Positions 51,208-60,690 of a stretch of DNA of 64,000 bases are shown one piece after another. The first letter of the stretch is position 1. Each line of letters starts with the position of its first letter. The translations under genes were made by a program, and so were the position numbers. The notes under the pieces were generated by a model. The model did no database searches. It was not told the DNA's origin and worked only from the letters and a program-made list of their open reading frames with translations. The stretch is from positions 1 through 64,000 of the forward strand of contig NZ_JAQGJM010000009.1 in assembly GCF_028290625.1 (NCBI RefSeq). The letters run 5' to 3'. Origin of the DNA: Devosia sp. Lineage in GTDB: Bacteria; Pseudomonadota; Alphaproteobacteria; Rhizobiales; Devosiaceae.

Positions 51208-52077
51208 ATGCAGATCAACCGCCGCATTACCAATGGTCTGGCCTGGGCAGGCCTGTTCGTCGTGGTCGCCGTACCGGTGGCTGACGCCGTTTCCCGGCAG
51301 TTGATGGGCGATGAGCCCCAGTTTGCCGTCGCCACCGTCGCTGAATTGCCGCGCGCGGAAGCCCCGGTTCCCGCGCCGCTGAGCCAGCGCCCCCATGCCC
51401 CGGTGATCGAGACGGCGGCGATCGCGCCAGCCCAGCCGCCCGTGGTCAAGCAGGTGGTTCCAGCCGCTGCCAAACCCGTCGCCGCTGCCAATCCGGTGGT
51501 CGACAGCTTCCTGTCCTCCGGCAAGAAATTGCCCTCCTATATCACCGGCGGCGATGACGAGCCGGCACAGGCCGTGGTCGCCCCCGCGCCCGCCAAGCCA
51601 GTGGCCCCGGCCGTGACCAAGCCCATCGTCGCCCCGGTCGAAACCGCAGTCGTGGCGCCGGCCAAGCCGGTTGTCGCCCCGGAGGCTCCGGTCGCCATCG
51701 ACCCTGTCGAAGTGGCCGCACTGGCGCCGGCGAACATCGCACCCATGCCGATGCCGCTGTCGATGCGACCGACGCCGGTGACACGTCCGCTCGCCACCAT
51801 GCCGCGCAATGACGATATTGTGTTGCCGCCCGAAGTGCTGGCCAACAACAATGCGCAACCGGCGGTCGTGGATGACCTGCGCGATTGGGAATCGGGCCCA
51901 CTGTCCGAGTTCCTCGCCCGCCGCCGAGCACAGCAGCAATCCTCGTCGGCGACGGTGACCAGCGAGCGCGCTTTCCCGGACGGCTATTACGACGATAGCG
52001 CCGCTCCCCGTCCGCGCCGCGATGTTTATCTCGGGCCGGTGCAGGACGACGCGGTGTTTTTTCCATTCATCAACTAA
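51208..52077 (+). CDS. Pro/Ala-rich exported or anchored protein, unknown
   Basis: A 289-residue protein with an N-terminal hydrophobic helix (LAWAGLFVVVAVPVADAV) that may be a signal or anchor. The centre is low-complexity (Pro, Ala, Val, Lys), probably a flexible linker across the periplasm. The C-terminal 60 residues (DDLRDWESGPLSEFLARRRAQ and RRDVYLGPVQDDAVFFPFIN) look structured. No family is recognised. It stands alone between metF and the TerB-DnaJ gene. Confidence 0.78.
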   Translation: MQINRRITNGLAWAGLFVVVAVPVADAVSRQLMGDEPQFAVATVAELPRAEAPVPAPLSQRPHAPVIETAAIAPAQPPVVKQVVPAAAKPVAAANPVVDSFLSSGKKLPSYITGGDDEPAQAVVAPAPAKPVAPAVTKPIVAPVETAVVAPAKPVVAPEAPVAIDPVEVAALAPANIAPMPMPLSMRPTPVTRPLATMPRNDDIVLPPEVLANNNAQPAVVDDLRDWESGPLSEFLARRRAQQQSSSATVTSERAFPDGYYDDSAAPRPRRDVYLGPVQDDAVFFPFIN

Positions 52078-52200
52078 TCCGTAGAGCGGCCATGCACTCC
52101 TGACGGTGGACCGCCGCACTCTTGCGATATATGCTGGACGAACATATGCGGTGCTGCGTCGTCTGATGCGCGCCGCTTTCGTTTGGGAAAGGCTGCCGGA

Positions 52201-52950
52201 ATGTTGAGCTGCGTGCGCAGGCCCGAAGAGAACCATGATGGCTGGCAGAGACTGACCGAATTCATCGGTTCGTTCAGCAAGCGCACGGGCGTCGTCGGCT
52301 CGGTGGTCAATATTCTGGACCCCGACACCTGGCTGCCGGGCGGGCGCGAGGCCGCGTTCACGCTGGCCCTGATTGCGCTCGCCGCCAAGATGGCTGTCGC
52401 CGACGGGGCCGTGACTGCGTCCGAAGTGCGGGCCTTCAACATGACGGTCGAGATCACCGCCGGGCAGGAGCCGCAGGTGGAGCGCCTGTTCAACCTGGCC
52501 AAGCAGGATGTGGCCGGCTACGAGCATTATGCGCGCAAGATCGGCCGGTTCTTCCAGGATAGCCCCGAAACGCTGGAGCATGTGCTCGACAGCCTGTTCT
52601 TCATCGCCACCGCCGATGGCATGGTGCATGAGGCGGAGCTGGATTACCTGCAGTCGGTCAGCGATATTTTCGGCTTCGATCCGGCGCGGTTCGAGCAGAT
52701 GGCCAGCCAGCATGTGATGCTGGAAGAAGGCGTCGATCCCTATCTGGTGCTGGGGCTGGCCCCCAATGCGCCGCCGGATGAAGTGCGGCGGGTCTATCGC
52801 CTGCTGGTGGCCGAACATCACCCCGACCGGCTGATCGCCAAGGGCGTCCCCGAAGAGCTGATCGACGTGGCGACCGCCAAGATGGCGGCCATTAACCTCG
52901 CCTACCGGGCGATCACCAAGCCCCGTGTACAGCCGCTGCTCAGCGCCTAG
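52201..52950 (+). CDS. DjlA-type protein (TerB domain plus J domain)
   Basis: A 249-residue protein with a TerB-like helical domain (FTLALIALAAKMAVADGAVTASEVRAF ... FFIATADGMVHEAELDYL) and a C-terminal J domain (YLVLGLAPNAPPDEVRRVYRLLVAEHHPDRL). The HPD motif needed to stimulate DnaK is intact. No clear membrane anchor is seen, unlike E. coli DjlA. AAGG precedes the ATG at 52201; an in-frame TTG at 52183 would add six residues. Confidence 0.9.
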   Translation: MLSCVRRPEENHDGWQRLTEFIGSFSKRTGVVGSVVNILDPDTWLPGGREAAFTLALIALAAKMAVADGAVTASEVRAFNMTVEITAGQEPQVERLFNLAKQDVAGYEHYARKIGRFFQDSPETLEHVLDSLFFIATADGMVHEAELDYLQSVSDIFGFDPARFEQMASQHVMLEEGVDPYLVLGLAPNAPPDEVRRVYRLLVAEHHPDRLIAKGVPEELIDVATAKMAAINLAYRAITKPRVQPLLSA

Positions 52951-52952
52951 AG

Positions 52953-53090
52953 CCCCTCACCCTGCTTGCTCCGCTGAACGCGTCGCAAGCTGTCGCTCTC
53001 CCACGAGGGGAGAGGGTGATGACTGAGAGCTTTCGATTCTTTCCCCTTCTCCCCTCGTGGGAGAAGGTGCCCGAAGGGGGGATGAGGGGC
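52953..53090. repeat. Long imperfect palindrome (family B)
   Basis: Outer arms gcccctcaccct and ggatgaggggc, inner arms gctctcccacgaggggagagg and cttctcccctcgtgggagaagg. It lies immediately upstream of the rnpB promoter and closely resembles the copy at 48944. Confidence 0.85.
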
Positions 53091-53098
53091 CTTGCTGC

Positions 53099-53127
53099 TT
53101 GACGACGCACGACGCCCTGCATACACG
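53099..53127 (+). promoter_or_regulatory. Housekeeping promoter of rnpB
   Basis: -35 TTGACG (53099-53104, preceded by C as in the alphaproteobacterial CTTGAC) and -10 TACACG (53122-53127) with 17 bases between. The expected start site falls at about 53134-53136, where the mature RNA begins. Confidence 0.7.
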
Positions 53128-53135
53128 TCCCCCTG

Positions 53136-53523
<388 letters not shown>

Positions 53524-53576
53524 CGTTGATTTTCTGGGGGGCGGCGACCGCAAGGCCCGCTCGTCGCCCAACTGAG

Positions 53577-54014
53577 CTACTTCAGTTCTTGCGCGAGGCC
53601 GATGAGCAGCCCGCCGGGCCCGCGGATGTAGCAGAGCCGATACACGTCCTGATATTGCACCATTTCGTCGACGAGCTGCGCGCCGCGCTTGCTGAGCCTT
53701 GCAACTGTGTCGTCGACGTCTTCCACGGTAAACATGACGCGGAGGTAGCCCAGGGCGTTAACCGGGGCATTGCGGTGATCCTCAACGACTGGCGGCGTGA
53801 GGAAGCGGGATAGCTCGAGCCGGCTGTGCCCGTCCGGCGTGCGCATCATGGCAATCTCGACGTGCTGATCGCGCAGTCCGGTGACACGTCCGGACCATTC
53901 TCCTTCGATCGTGGCCCGCCCTTCGAGCTCAAGGCCGAGCTCGGCAAAGAACTCAATCGTCTCATCGAGGTCATCGACGACGATCCCTACGTTATCCATC
54001 CGTTTGATTGCCAT
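53577..54014 (-). CDS. VOC-superfamily (glyoxalase-like) protein
   Basis: A 145-residue vicinal-oxygen-chelate fold protein with two beta-alpha-beta-beta-beta units: MDNVGIVVDDLDETIEFFAELGL at the N-terminus and GYLRVMFTVEDVDDTVARLSKRGAQLV in the second, ending YIRGPGGLLIGLAQEL. Metal-ligand positions (an early His/Gln and the late Glu) are only partly conserved, so the reaction is unknown. The ATG at 54014 gives the canonical domain start. Confidence 0.88.
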   Translation of the reverse strand: MAIKRMDNVGIVVDDLDETIEFFAELGLELEGRATIEGEWSGRVTGLRDQHVEIAMMRTPDGHSRLELSRFLTPPVVEDHRNAPVNALGYLRVMFTVEDVDDTVARLSKRGAQLVDEMVQYQDVYRLCYIRGPGGLLIGLAQELK

Positions 54015-54161
54015 GCTTCCAATCTCCAAGGTGTCGTCCAGGCCATAACTCATAAAACCGCTCGCGAGATGAGCAAGGGGTTTCATGAGTTTACGGTTTA
54101 GGTTGGAGATGGCCGGAAGGGCCTTTTTGGTGAATTACGAGGAGCGAGCAGTTCAAGATCG

Positions 54162-56381
54162 TCAAGACAGGCTGTTGGCCACTATGCGATCAGAAGGCAC
54201 GTATCCAGGCTCAGCCAGCAGTTGAACAAGGCGATCCGGCAGGAGCGGGCGCGACAACAGGAAGCCCTGCAGGTGTGTGCATCCCATTGCCGTCAGTGCT
54301 CGACGCTGGGCGTCGTCCTCCACGCCCTCGGCCGTGACACTGAGGCCCATCGCCTTGCCCATATCGATCATGGCGCGCACGATCAGCATGAGAGACGGAT
54401 CGTCGTTCAGTGACTTGATGAAGGCGCGATCAATCTTGATCTTGTCGATTTTGTAGTTGCGCAGGTAGCTGATCGAGGCGTAGCCCGCCCCGAAATCGTC
54501 AATCGCAATGCGAACGCCTGCGGCTCGCAATTTGCTCAGGGTGTCCTGAACCTGGGTCGAGCACTGCAGGAGGACGCCCTCGGTTATTTCGATCTCCAGC
54601 CGATCGGCTTCGAAGCCGATTTCGTGCAGAATTTTGAGGATCTGCTCGGCTAGGCCCGCCCGGTTCAACTGCACCGGCGAAACGTTGACCGCGATCCAGG
54701 GCAGGCCGATCTCCTTGGCAAGGACGCATGCGCGCCGAAGAACCCACAGTCCAAGCTCGTCGATGATCCCGGTTTCTTCGGCCAGTCCGATGAAAAACTC
54801 CGGGGAGATAAGACCCCGGACCGGGTGTTGCCAGCGACAAAGGGCCTCGGCACCAACGATGGTTCCGCCGCTGGCGCTAAAAATGGGCTGGTAAGCCAGA
54901 TGCAGCTCATCCTGCATCAGGGCGTTTCGCAAATCGACCTCAAGGGTCAGGCGGTCCTTGCGGTCTGCATCCATGACCGGCTCATAGAGCGTGCAACGAT
55001 TGCGCCCCGCTTTCTTGGAGTGATACAGCGCGACGTCGGCGCGTCGAGCCAGTTCCTCGGGGGAAATGGCACTTGGCGGTTCCACCGCAAAGCCCATGCT
55101 GACCGTGATGCTCATGATCCCGGTCGACAGCACGAATGGATCGGACAGCGCCTGCAGCAAGCGCTGGCATATCCATCTGGCATGACCATCGCTCACGATG
55201 CCCGGCTGGACCACGGCGAACTCGTCGCCTCCGAGCCTGGCCAAAGTCGCTTCTTCGGGCAATTCGACCAGAAGCCGGCGTCCGACTTCCCTGAGAAGCT
55301 CGTCCCCCGCGGCGTGGCCAAAGGTGTCGTTGACCTCCTTGAACCGATCGAGATCAACCGAGATTAGCAGCACTTTGCTTTCGGCAAGCGTCTGATAGTG
55401 CAGCGCTTCGCGCAGGCTTTGCTCAAACAGGATGCGATTGGCCGCGCCGGTCAGTGCGTCGTGCAGGGACAGGAAGCTGGCATGGGTCTGGCTGCTTTCC
55501 AGGCTCAGCGATGTTCGCCGAAGCCATGCCAGAAGACCGAAAATGCAGCCGCCCACCAGCACGATAGACATGATCCCCGGTAGCGCCACCTGCTGGAAAA
55601 GCTTTGCCGCGGGAGCCGGAGGCGACCACTGAATGTAAGCCAAGGGCCTGCCCAGCTCATCATTAAGAGCAACTGTCGCGCTGGACAAGGATGCGCCGAC
55701 GGTCCTGATTCCCGGAATGCCAAAGCGTTGTGAAATAGGGTTCATGGCTTGCTCATTGAGCAGGACCACGGATGCCAGAAGCAGTGGATTGCCGGAGAAG
55801 CCTGCCGTGCTGGCAAATGCGTCGAGCGGCCGCACACTGATGAAAGCGAGACTACCGTCCTCCAGGCGCCGAAACCCAAAGCTTCCGGCGCTGAGCCTCT
55901 GCCCTCCGACCGTCGGCGCGGAAAGGTTGTAGGCGACCTGTGTGCTGAGCAAGGCCACGGCCTGGCGGTCAGATGACAATATTGCGCCATTGGCCTGTCG
56001 ACCGTGCGAGCTGGCCTGCAAGACCGATCCGTCCAGGTAATAGACATAGACGCGGTCGTGGTTGAACTGCTGACTGATCCATTGGGCCAGACCGTTGGGG
56101 ACCCAGGCAAATCGGCCATGCATGGAATAGAACACGCCGTCTGTCCGGTCTGCGGCGGTGCTTTGCTCCAGTTGAATGCGCTGGCCCATGCTCGCGACGT
56201 TGGTCGCTATGGCGCTCTTTTGTTCGTTGAGAGCCGCCGTGTCGATTTCCCGTGCCATCCAGGACGCGCAAAGCACCAGCGCGAGGACGAGAAAAGACCC
56301 AAATGCCAGCGAAATCCACGCGATATGGAAGGAGAGCCGGTGAGGGGCGGTTGTGGGAGGGATCATTTCGGCTCGCATCAC
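54162..56381 (-). CDS. GGDEF-EAL cyclic-di-GMP enzyme with periplasmic sensor
   Basis: A 739-residue inner-membrane protein with an N-terminal helix, a periplasmic sensor of CHASE4-like layout (about residues 45-265), a second helix (IMSIVLVGGCIFGLLAWL), a GGDEF domain (LGGDEFAVV near 380) and an EAL domain (GAEALCRW near 510). Both active sites look intact: the EAL domain keeps NVSPVQ, EITEG, IDDFGAGY, IKIDRAFI and TAEGVE. It could both make and degrade c-di-GMP. It stands alone. Confidence 0.93.
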   Translation of the reverse strand: MMRAEMIPPTTAPHRLSFHIAWISLAFGSFLVLALVLCASWMAREIDTAALNEQKSAIATNVASMGQRIQLEQSTAADRTDGVFYSMHGRFAWVPNGLAQWISQQFNHDRVYVYYLDGSVLQASSHGRQANGAILSSDRQAVALLSTQVAYNLSAPTVGGQRLSAGSFGFRRLEDGSLAFISVRPLDAFASTAGFSGNPLLLASVVLLNEQAMNPISQRFGIPGIRTVGASLSSATVALNDELGRPLAYIQWSPPAPAAKLFQQVALPGIMSIVLVGGCIFGLLAWLRRTSLSLESSQTHASFLSLHDALTGAANRILFEQSLREALHYQTLAESKVLLISVDLDRFKEVNDTFGHAAGDELLREVGRRLLVELPEEATLARLGGDEFAVVQPGIVSDGHARWICQRLLQALSDPFVLSTGIMSITVSMGFAVEPPSAISPEELARRADVALYHSKKAGRNRCTLYEPVMDADRKDRLTLEVDLRNALMQDELHLAYQPIFSASGGTIVGAEALCRWQHPVRGLISPEFFIGLAEETGIIDELGLWVLRRACVLAKEIGLPWIAVNVSPVQLNRAGLAEQILKILHEIGFEADRLEIEITEGVLLQCSTQVQDTLSKLRAAGVRIAIDDFGAGYASISYLRNYKIDKIKIDRAFIKSLNDDPSLMLIVRAMIDMGKAMGLSVTAEGVEDDAQRRALTAMGCTHLQGFLLSRPLLPDRLVQLLAEPGYVPSDRIVANSLS

Positions 56382-56509
56382 AGTTACCCAGCATCCTAGA
56401 GGGGTGTGTTTGCGCGAGCCTTAATATTGATAATGCTTTGCGTTGTAGATGAAGAGCCCCTTAACGGCGGCGCGCATGATGACCTCAATCGTCCGTGGGA
56501 TCCCGTGGC

Positions 56510-57538
56510 CTATCCCGGAAACTGCAACGACACGCTGGTGCCCGCCCCGCCGCCATAGCTGACAGTCGCGCCCAAGCTATGGGCCATGGCTTTGACGATG
56601 CGGCTGCCCAGGCCCGTGCCTTGCGGAGTGCCGGTGCCGTCCCAGCCGATGCCGTCGTCTTCGACACGCAGTTCGACACTCTCGCCGATACGGACCAGGC
56701 GGATGCGCACCTCGCCTTGCTGGTCGCGGTAGGCGTATTTCATGGCGTTGGTGACGAGTTCGGTGACGATGACGCCGACTGAGGCGGCCTTTTCGGTGGC
56801 GAGGGGGAAGCTGACCGCTTCGACATTGATCAGCGCGTGGTGACCGGCGGCCTTCATGGAGGCGTCGAGTTCGCCGGCGAGGCTGCGCAGATAGTCGCCG
56901 ATCTCGACGGTGCGGACGTCGTCGGAGGTGTAGAGATGGCGGTGCACACCGGCGATGGCGGAAATGCGGGCCTGGGTTTCGGCCAGCGCGTTCTTGGCTT
57001 CGCTGCTCTGCAGGGCATTGGCCTGCAGGCCGACGAGCGCGGCGACCATGGCGAGGCTGTTGGCAACGCGGTGATTGACCTCGCCCAGCAGCATTTCGGC
57101 GCGCTCGCGGGCTTCGCGCATCTCCCGTTCAGCGAGCAACTTGGCCCGGTTAAGGCGGACCCGTTCGACGGCGTGGTCAATGGCGGAAGCCAGCAATTCC
57201 ATGAGATCGTCGTCGAGGCTTTTGGCCACATAATCGGTAGCGCCCGATTTCAGGGCGGCGACGGCGACGGCGGTTTCGGCGGAGCCGGTCACATAGACCA
57301 CGGCCGGATGGTCGCTGAGCGACGCCATCGCGGCCAGCACGTCAAGGCCAGTGCCGGTGGGCAGATAGTGGTCGAGGACGACGACGTCGATGCCACCATG
57401 CGCGATCCGGGTGAGACCGGTTTCCCCTGTGGCTGCATGTTCGAAGAAGTAGCCGCGCCGCTCCATGGCTTTCTGCACGAGGCGCGCGAGACCGGGATCG
57501 TCATCGATATAGAGCACGCGCGGAATGCGGTTGGGCAT
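56510..57538 (-). CDS. Receiver-HisKA_2 hybrid histidine kinase
   Basis: A 342-residue cytoplasmic protein. An N-terminal receiver domain has the phosphoacceptor Asp56 (VVVLDHYLP) and acidic pocket YIDDD. A HisKA_2-type kinase follows, with His156 in LLGEVNHRVANSLAMV and ATPase motifs ELVTNAMKYAY, DDGIGWDG and GTGLGSRIV. It ends a three-gene signalling operon, 3 bp after the single-domain receiver gene. A receiver in front of the kinase suggests its activity is set by phosphorylation from the upstream partners. Confidence 0.93.
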   Translation of the reverse strand: MPNRIPRVLYIDDDPGLARLVQKAMERRGYFFEHAATGETGLTRIAHGGIDVVVLDHYLPTGTGLDVLAAMASLSDHPAVVYVTGSAETAVAVAALKSGATDYVAKSLDDDLMELLASAIDHAVERVRLNRAKLLAEREMREARERAEMLLGEVNHRVANSLAMVAALVGLQANALQSSEAKNALAETQARISAIAGVHRHLYTSDDVRTVEIGDYLRSLAGELDASMKAAGHHALINVEAVSFPLATEKAASVGVIVTELVTNAMKYAYRDQQGEVRIRLVRIGESVELRVEDDGIGWDGTGTPQGTGLGSRIVKAMAHSLGATVSYGGGAGTSVSLQFPG

Positions 57539-57541
57539 AGA

Positions 57542-57988
57542 TCAGTCGGCCTTCGGAATCTGCATGACCGAGAAGAACAGGCCGAGCTGCTTGATGGCGT
57601 TGGCGAAGCCATCATAGTTCACCGGCTTGGTGATGTAGACATTGGCGCCCAGGTCGTAGCAGCGCTGGATTTCGCGCTGGTCGTCGGTGGTGGTGAGCAC
57701 GACGACTGGGCAGCAGCGGGTGTGATCGTTGCCCTTGAGCTTTTCGAGGATATCGACGCCGGTCATGTCGGGCAGGTTGAGATCGAGCAGGATCAGCAAT
57801 TGCCTTCCCTTGTTGACGAGGCCCGAGCCGTCTGCGCCGAGCAGGAAGGCCAGCGCGCGGGTGCCGTTGGTGAAGGGCAATATCTCGTTGGAGACGCCGG
57901 CGCGGCGGATATTCTTTTCGATCAGGCGGGCATGGCCCTCATCGTCCTCGATCATGACGATAGTGACCGGTTTGGCTTCGTTGCTCAT
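57542..57988 (-). CDS. Single-domain response regulator (Rcp1 type)
   Basis: A 148-residue stand-alone receiver: acidic pocket MIEDDEGHA, phosphoacceptor Asp69 (LLDLNLPDM), VVLTTTDD and the Lys in YITKPVNYDGF. It has no output domain and a longer insertion before the Asp, as in phytochrome-associated Rcp1 proteins. It overlaps the CHASE3 kinase gene by 4 bp, so that kinase is the likely phosphodonor. Confidence 0.93.
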   Translation of the reverse strand: MSNEAKPVTIVMIEDDEGHARLIEKNIRRAGVSNEILPFTNGTRALAFLLGADGSGLVNKGRQLLILLDLNLPDMTGVDILEKLKGNDHTRCCPVVVLTTTDDQREIQRCYDLGANVYITKPVNYDGFANAIKQLGLFFSVMQIPKAD

Positions 57989-59469
57989 TGCATGCTCCCG
58001 ACGTGGTCGCGCAGATCGCGCGGCAGGCTGATGGTAAAAGTGGTGCCGGTCCCGAGTTCGGAGGCCAGCGTGATTTCGCCGCCCAGGCTGCGCACCATGG
58101 TGCGCACATGCGCGAGGCCTATGCCCTCGCCGGGCAGGCTCTGGGCGCCGGAGCGGCGGAACAGTTCGAACACGCGCTCATGGTCGGCGCCCGCGATGCC
58201 GCGGCCATTGTCCTGCACGTGGATGAGGATGCGATTGCCGGCGGCCAAGGCGGCCCTAACCGTGATGGTCAGTGGACGGGCGGCATCCTGGTACTTGACG
58301 GCATTATCCAGCAAATTGCCCAGAATCTGTTCCAGCGACAGCTTGTCGGAGACAATGCGCGGCACCTTCACGTCGCTCGTCACCGAACCGCCGTTTTCGC
58401 TGATCTGGTGATGCACGGCCGAGGTCGAGGTTTCGATGACCTCGTTGAGGTCGACCTGTTCGGGGCGCAGTTGGCGACGGCCCTCGAGGGAAATCTTCAG
58501 GATGGCGTTGATCAGGCCATCCATCTTGCGGGTGGACGAGCGGATGAAGCCGATTGCCTCGGGCAGGTCCTCGGTGGCGGCAAGGCGCGCCTCCTTCCAG
58601 CGCGGATCATCGCCGTCGTCATGGCCACTCATGTAGGATTGCAGCGTGCCGACGCTGCTTTCCAGCTCGGCGGTGAAGCCCATAATATTGACCAGCGGCG
58701 CGCGCAGGTCGTGGGTGACGATATAGGCGAAGCGCTGGATTTCCTCGTTGGCCTTGCCCAGATCGGCCGTTCGCTCGCGCACCCGCTCTTCGAGCCCGGT
58801 ATTGGCGGCTTCGAGGTCGGCGCGCGCCCTGGCGATGTCGCGCGTATAGACCATGACGGTCCAGGCGGAGCCGCCCACCACCACGAAGATGACGAAGGCG
58901 CCGATGATGGTGACCCAGCGCAGCGCATTGGTGGAGCCGCGCTGGTCCTCGATGCCGGCTCTGATACGTTCTTCAGCCGACGAGATGATGCCGTCGAACA
59001 GAGTGCGGAGCTCGTCCATGGCATTCTTGCCGCGATCGGTCTCGATGATCGCCATGGCTTGATCGCGGTTGCCGGCCTGCGCCAGGGCAATCGTTTCGGT
59101 CAGTTCGGCGAGCTTGTCCGCGACACCGCCGCGCAAACCCGCCGCCGGGGCTTCGGGATAGGGCTTCAGCACCGTAACGACACGTTCGAGCAGGTCGGGG
59201 ATCTGTGGAACCGCTTTATTGTAGGGCTCCAGATAGCGGTCTTCGCCGGTCAGCAAGAAGCCGCGCTGGCTGGTTTCGGCGTCTTGCAGGGCATTGCGCA
59301 GATTGATCGTGGCCGAGCGGATGATACGGGCTTCCAAGCCCTGGTCGAAATAAACCTGGTTGCGTTCGACCAGCCAGATCGTGGTGCCCACGATGGCGGC
59401 CAATGCCAGCAGGCCGACCAGCAGCAGCGCTGCGGTCGAGCGGACCAAGGCATTGCCGGAAATGGGCAT
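57985..59469 (-). CDS. CHASE3-domain sensor histidine kinase
   Basis: A 494-residue membrane kinase. A first helix (ALLLVGLLALAAIVGTTIWL), a CHASE3 extracytoplasmic domain with the RNALQDAETSQRGFLLTGEDRYLEPY signature, a second helix (VTIIGAFVIFVVVGGSAWTVM), a coiled-coil linker and a HisKA kinase with FAYIVTHDLRAPLVNIMGF, ILGNLLDNAVKYQD, DNGRGI and GEGIGLAHV. It is the first gene of the three-gene cassette. The ligand is unknown. It is divergent from rsmH. Confidence 0.94.
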   Translation of the reverse strand: MPISGNALVRSTAALLLVGLLALAAIVGTTIWLVERNQVYFDQGLEARIIRSATINLRNALQDAETSQRGFLLTGEDRYLEPYNKAVPQIPDLLERVVTVLKPYPEAPAAGLRGGVADKLAELTETIALAQAGNRDQAMAIIETDRGKNAMDELRTLFDGIISSAEERIRAGIEDQRGSTNALRWVTIIGAFVIFVVVGGSAWTVMVYTRDIARARADLEAANTGLEERVRERTADLGKANEEIQRFAYIVTHDLRAPLVNIMGFTAELESSVGTLQSYMSGHDDGDDPRWKEARLAATEDLPEAIGFIRSSTRKMDGLINAILKISLEGRRQLRPEQVDLNEVIETSTSAVHHQISENGGSVTSDVKVPRIVSDKLSLEQILGNLLDNAVKYQDAARPLTITVRAALAAGNRILIHVQDNGRGIAGADHERVFELFRRSGAQSLPGEGIGLAHVRTMVRSLGGEITLASELGTGTTFTISLPRDLRDHVGSMQ

Positions 59470-59688
59470 TCAAAGGCGTTCCTTCACACGGGTCCACGTT
59501 CATGGCGCAAAGGCAAAAGGGGAGCAATATGCAAAGTTTAATTGTGCAGGTTTTCAGCGGGTGACGATGGGGTTGCCGACCGAAACATCGTGCCAAAACC
59601 CGAATGGGAAACAGAATCTTAAAACGTCTTGGTCAAAGTGCGCAGACTATGCGTACCGGTCCTGTCGGCCGGTGTTGGAGTTCGCCAG

Positions 59689-60690
59689 ATGGGCAAGCGT
59701 TCCCTGCCCGATACCAGCCAGAATGCCGGACCCCATATTCCGGTGCTGCTCGATGAAGTGCTTGCGGCGTTGGCCCCCCTGGTCGGCGCGCGGATCGTCG
59801 ACGGTACGTTCGGAGCGGGCGGGTATTCGCGCGCCCTGCTGCAGGCGGGCGCCCACGTCGTCGCCATCGACCGCGACCCCCGCGTCAAGCCCTTCGCCGA
59901 TGCGCTGGCGGCCGAATTTCCCGACACTTTCACCTTCGTGCCCGGCACGTTTTCCGAGCTGGACACGCTAGCCGAGGCCCATGGCCCCATCGACGGCGTG
60001 GTGCTGGATATCGGCGTCTCTTCGATGCAGCTCGACGAGGCCGATCGCGGCTTTTCCTTCATGCGCGACGGACCGCTCGATATGCGCATGAGCGGGCAGG
60101 GCGAGAGCGCTGCCGACCTGGTCAACACGCTCGATGCCGAGCCGCTGGCTAATCTGCTCTATGCGTTTGGCGAAGAGCGCAAATCGCGGCGCATCGCGCA
60201 GTTCATCGTCACCGCGCGCGAAATTGCGCCGATCACCACGACGCTGGAACTGGCAAAAATCATCGAGAAGGCCATCGGCCGCAAGCCCGGTGACGCTCAT
60301 CCGGCGACGCGCAGCTTCCAGGCGCTGCGCATCGCGGTCAATGGTGAGTTCGACCAATTGGTCGAGGGCCTGTTCGCGGCAGAACGACTGCTTCCCGAAG
60401 GCGGGCGGTTGGCGGTGATCACCTTCCATTCGCTGGAAGACCGGATTGCCAAGCGGTTCTTCGATCCCGACAAGGGCGGGCCGACCCAATCGCGGCATCT
60501 TCCGCAGGTGGAAACCGAGGCACGGCGCTGGATCGAGGTTCGTAAGGCCGTCACGGCCGGCGAGGCCGAGCTGGGCCGCAACCCCCGCGCGCGCTCATCG
60601 ACCTTGCGCTCGGGCCAGCGCTCGGACGCGCCCGCGCGGCCGGTGCGCCTCGACGGATTGGGTGTGCCCCAGGTCAGGGGCGCCGCATGA
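59689..60690 (+). CDS. rsmH: 16S rRNA (cytosine-N4) methyltransferase RsmH
   Basis: Methylates C1402 of 16S rRNA. The 333 residues begin MGKRSLPDTSQNAGPHIPVLLDEVL; the SAM-binding site is GTFGAGGYSRALL and the later motifs VVLDIGVSSMQLDEADRGFSF, ATRSFQALRIAVNGE and VITFHSLEDR are diagnostic. GGAG lies eight bases before the ATG at 59689. It opens the division/cell-wall cluster here and overlaps ftsL by 4 bp. Confidence 0.97.
   Translation: MGKRSLPDTSQNAGPHIPVLLDEVLAALAPLVGARIVDGTFGAGGYSRALLQAGAHVVAIDRDPRVKPFADALAAEFPDTFTFVPGTFSELDTLAEAHGPIDGVVLDIGVSSMQLDEADRGFSFMRDGPLDMRMSGQGESAADLVNTLDAEPLANLLYAFGEERKSRRIAQFIVTAREIAPITTTLELAKIIEKAIGRKPGDAHPATRSFQALRIAVNGEFDQLVEGLFAAERLLPEGGRLAVITFHSLEDRIAKRFFDPDKGGPTQSRHLPQVETEARRWIEVRKAVTAGEAELGRNPRARSSTLRSGQRSDAPARPVRLDGLGVPQVRGAA

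Noticed and set aside
53540-53580. A tRNA-like stretch (GTAGCTCAGTTGGG on the minus strand) next to rnpB
   Set aside because: Only a D-arm-like fragment is present. There is no acceptor stem, anticodon loop or T-arm, and GTAG is made of the final codon and stop of the VOC gene.
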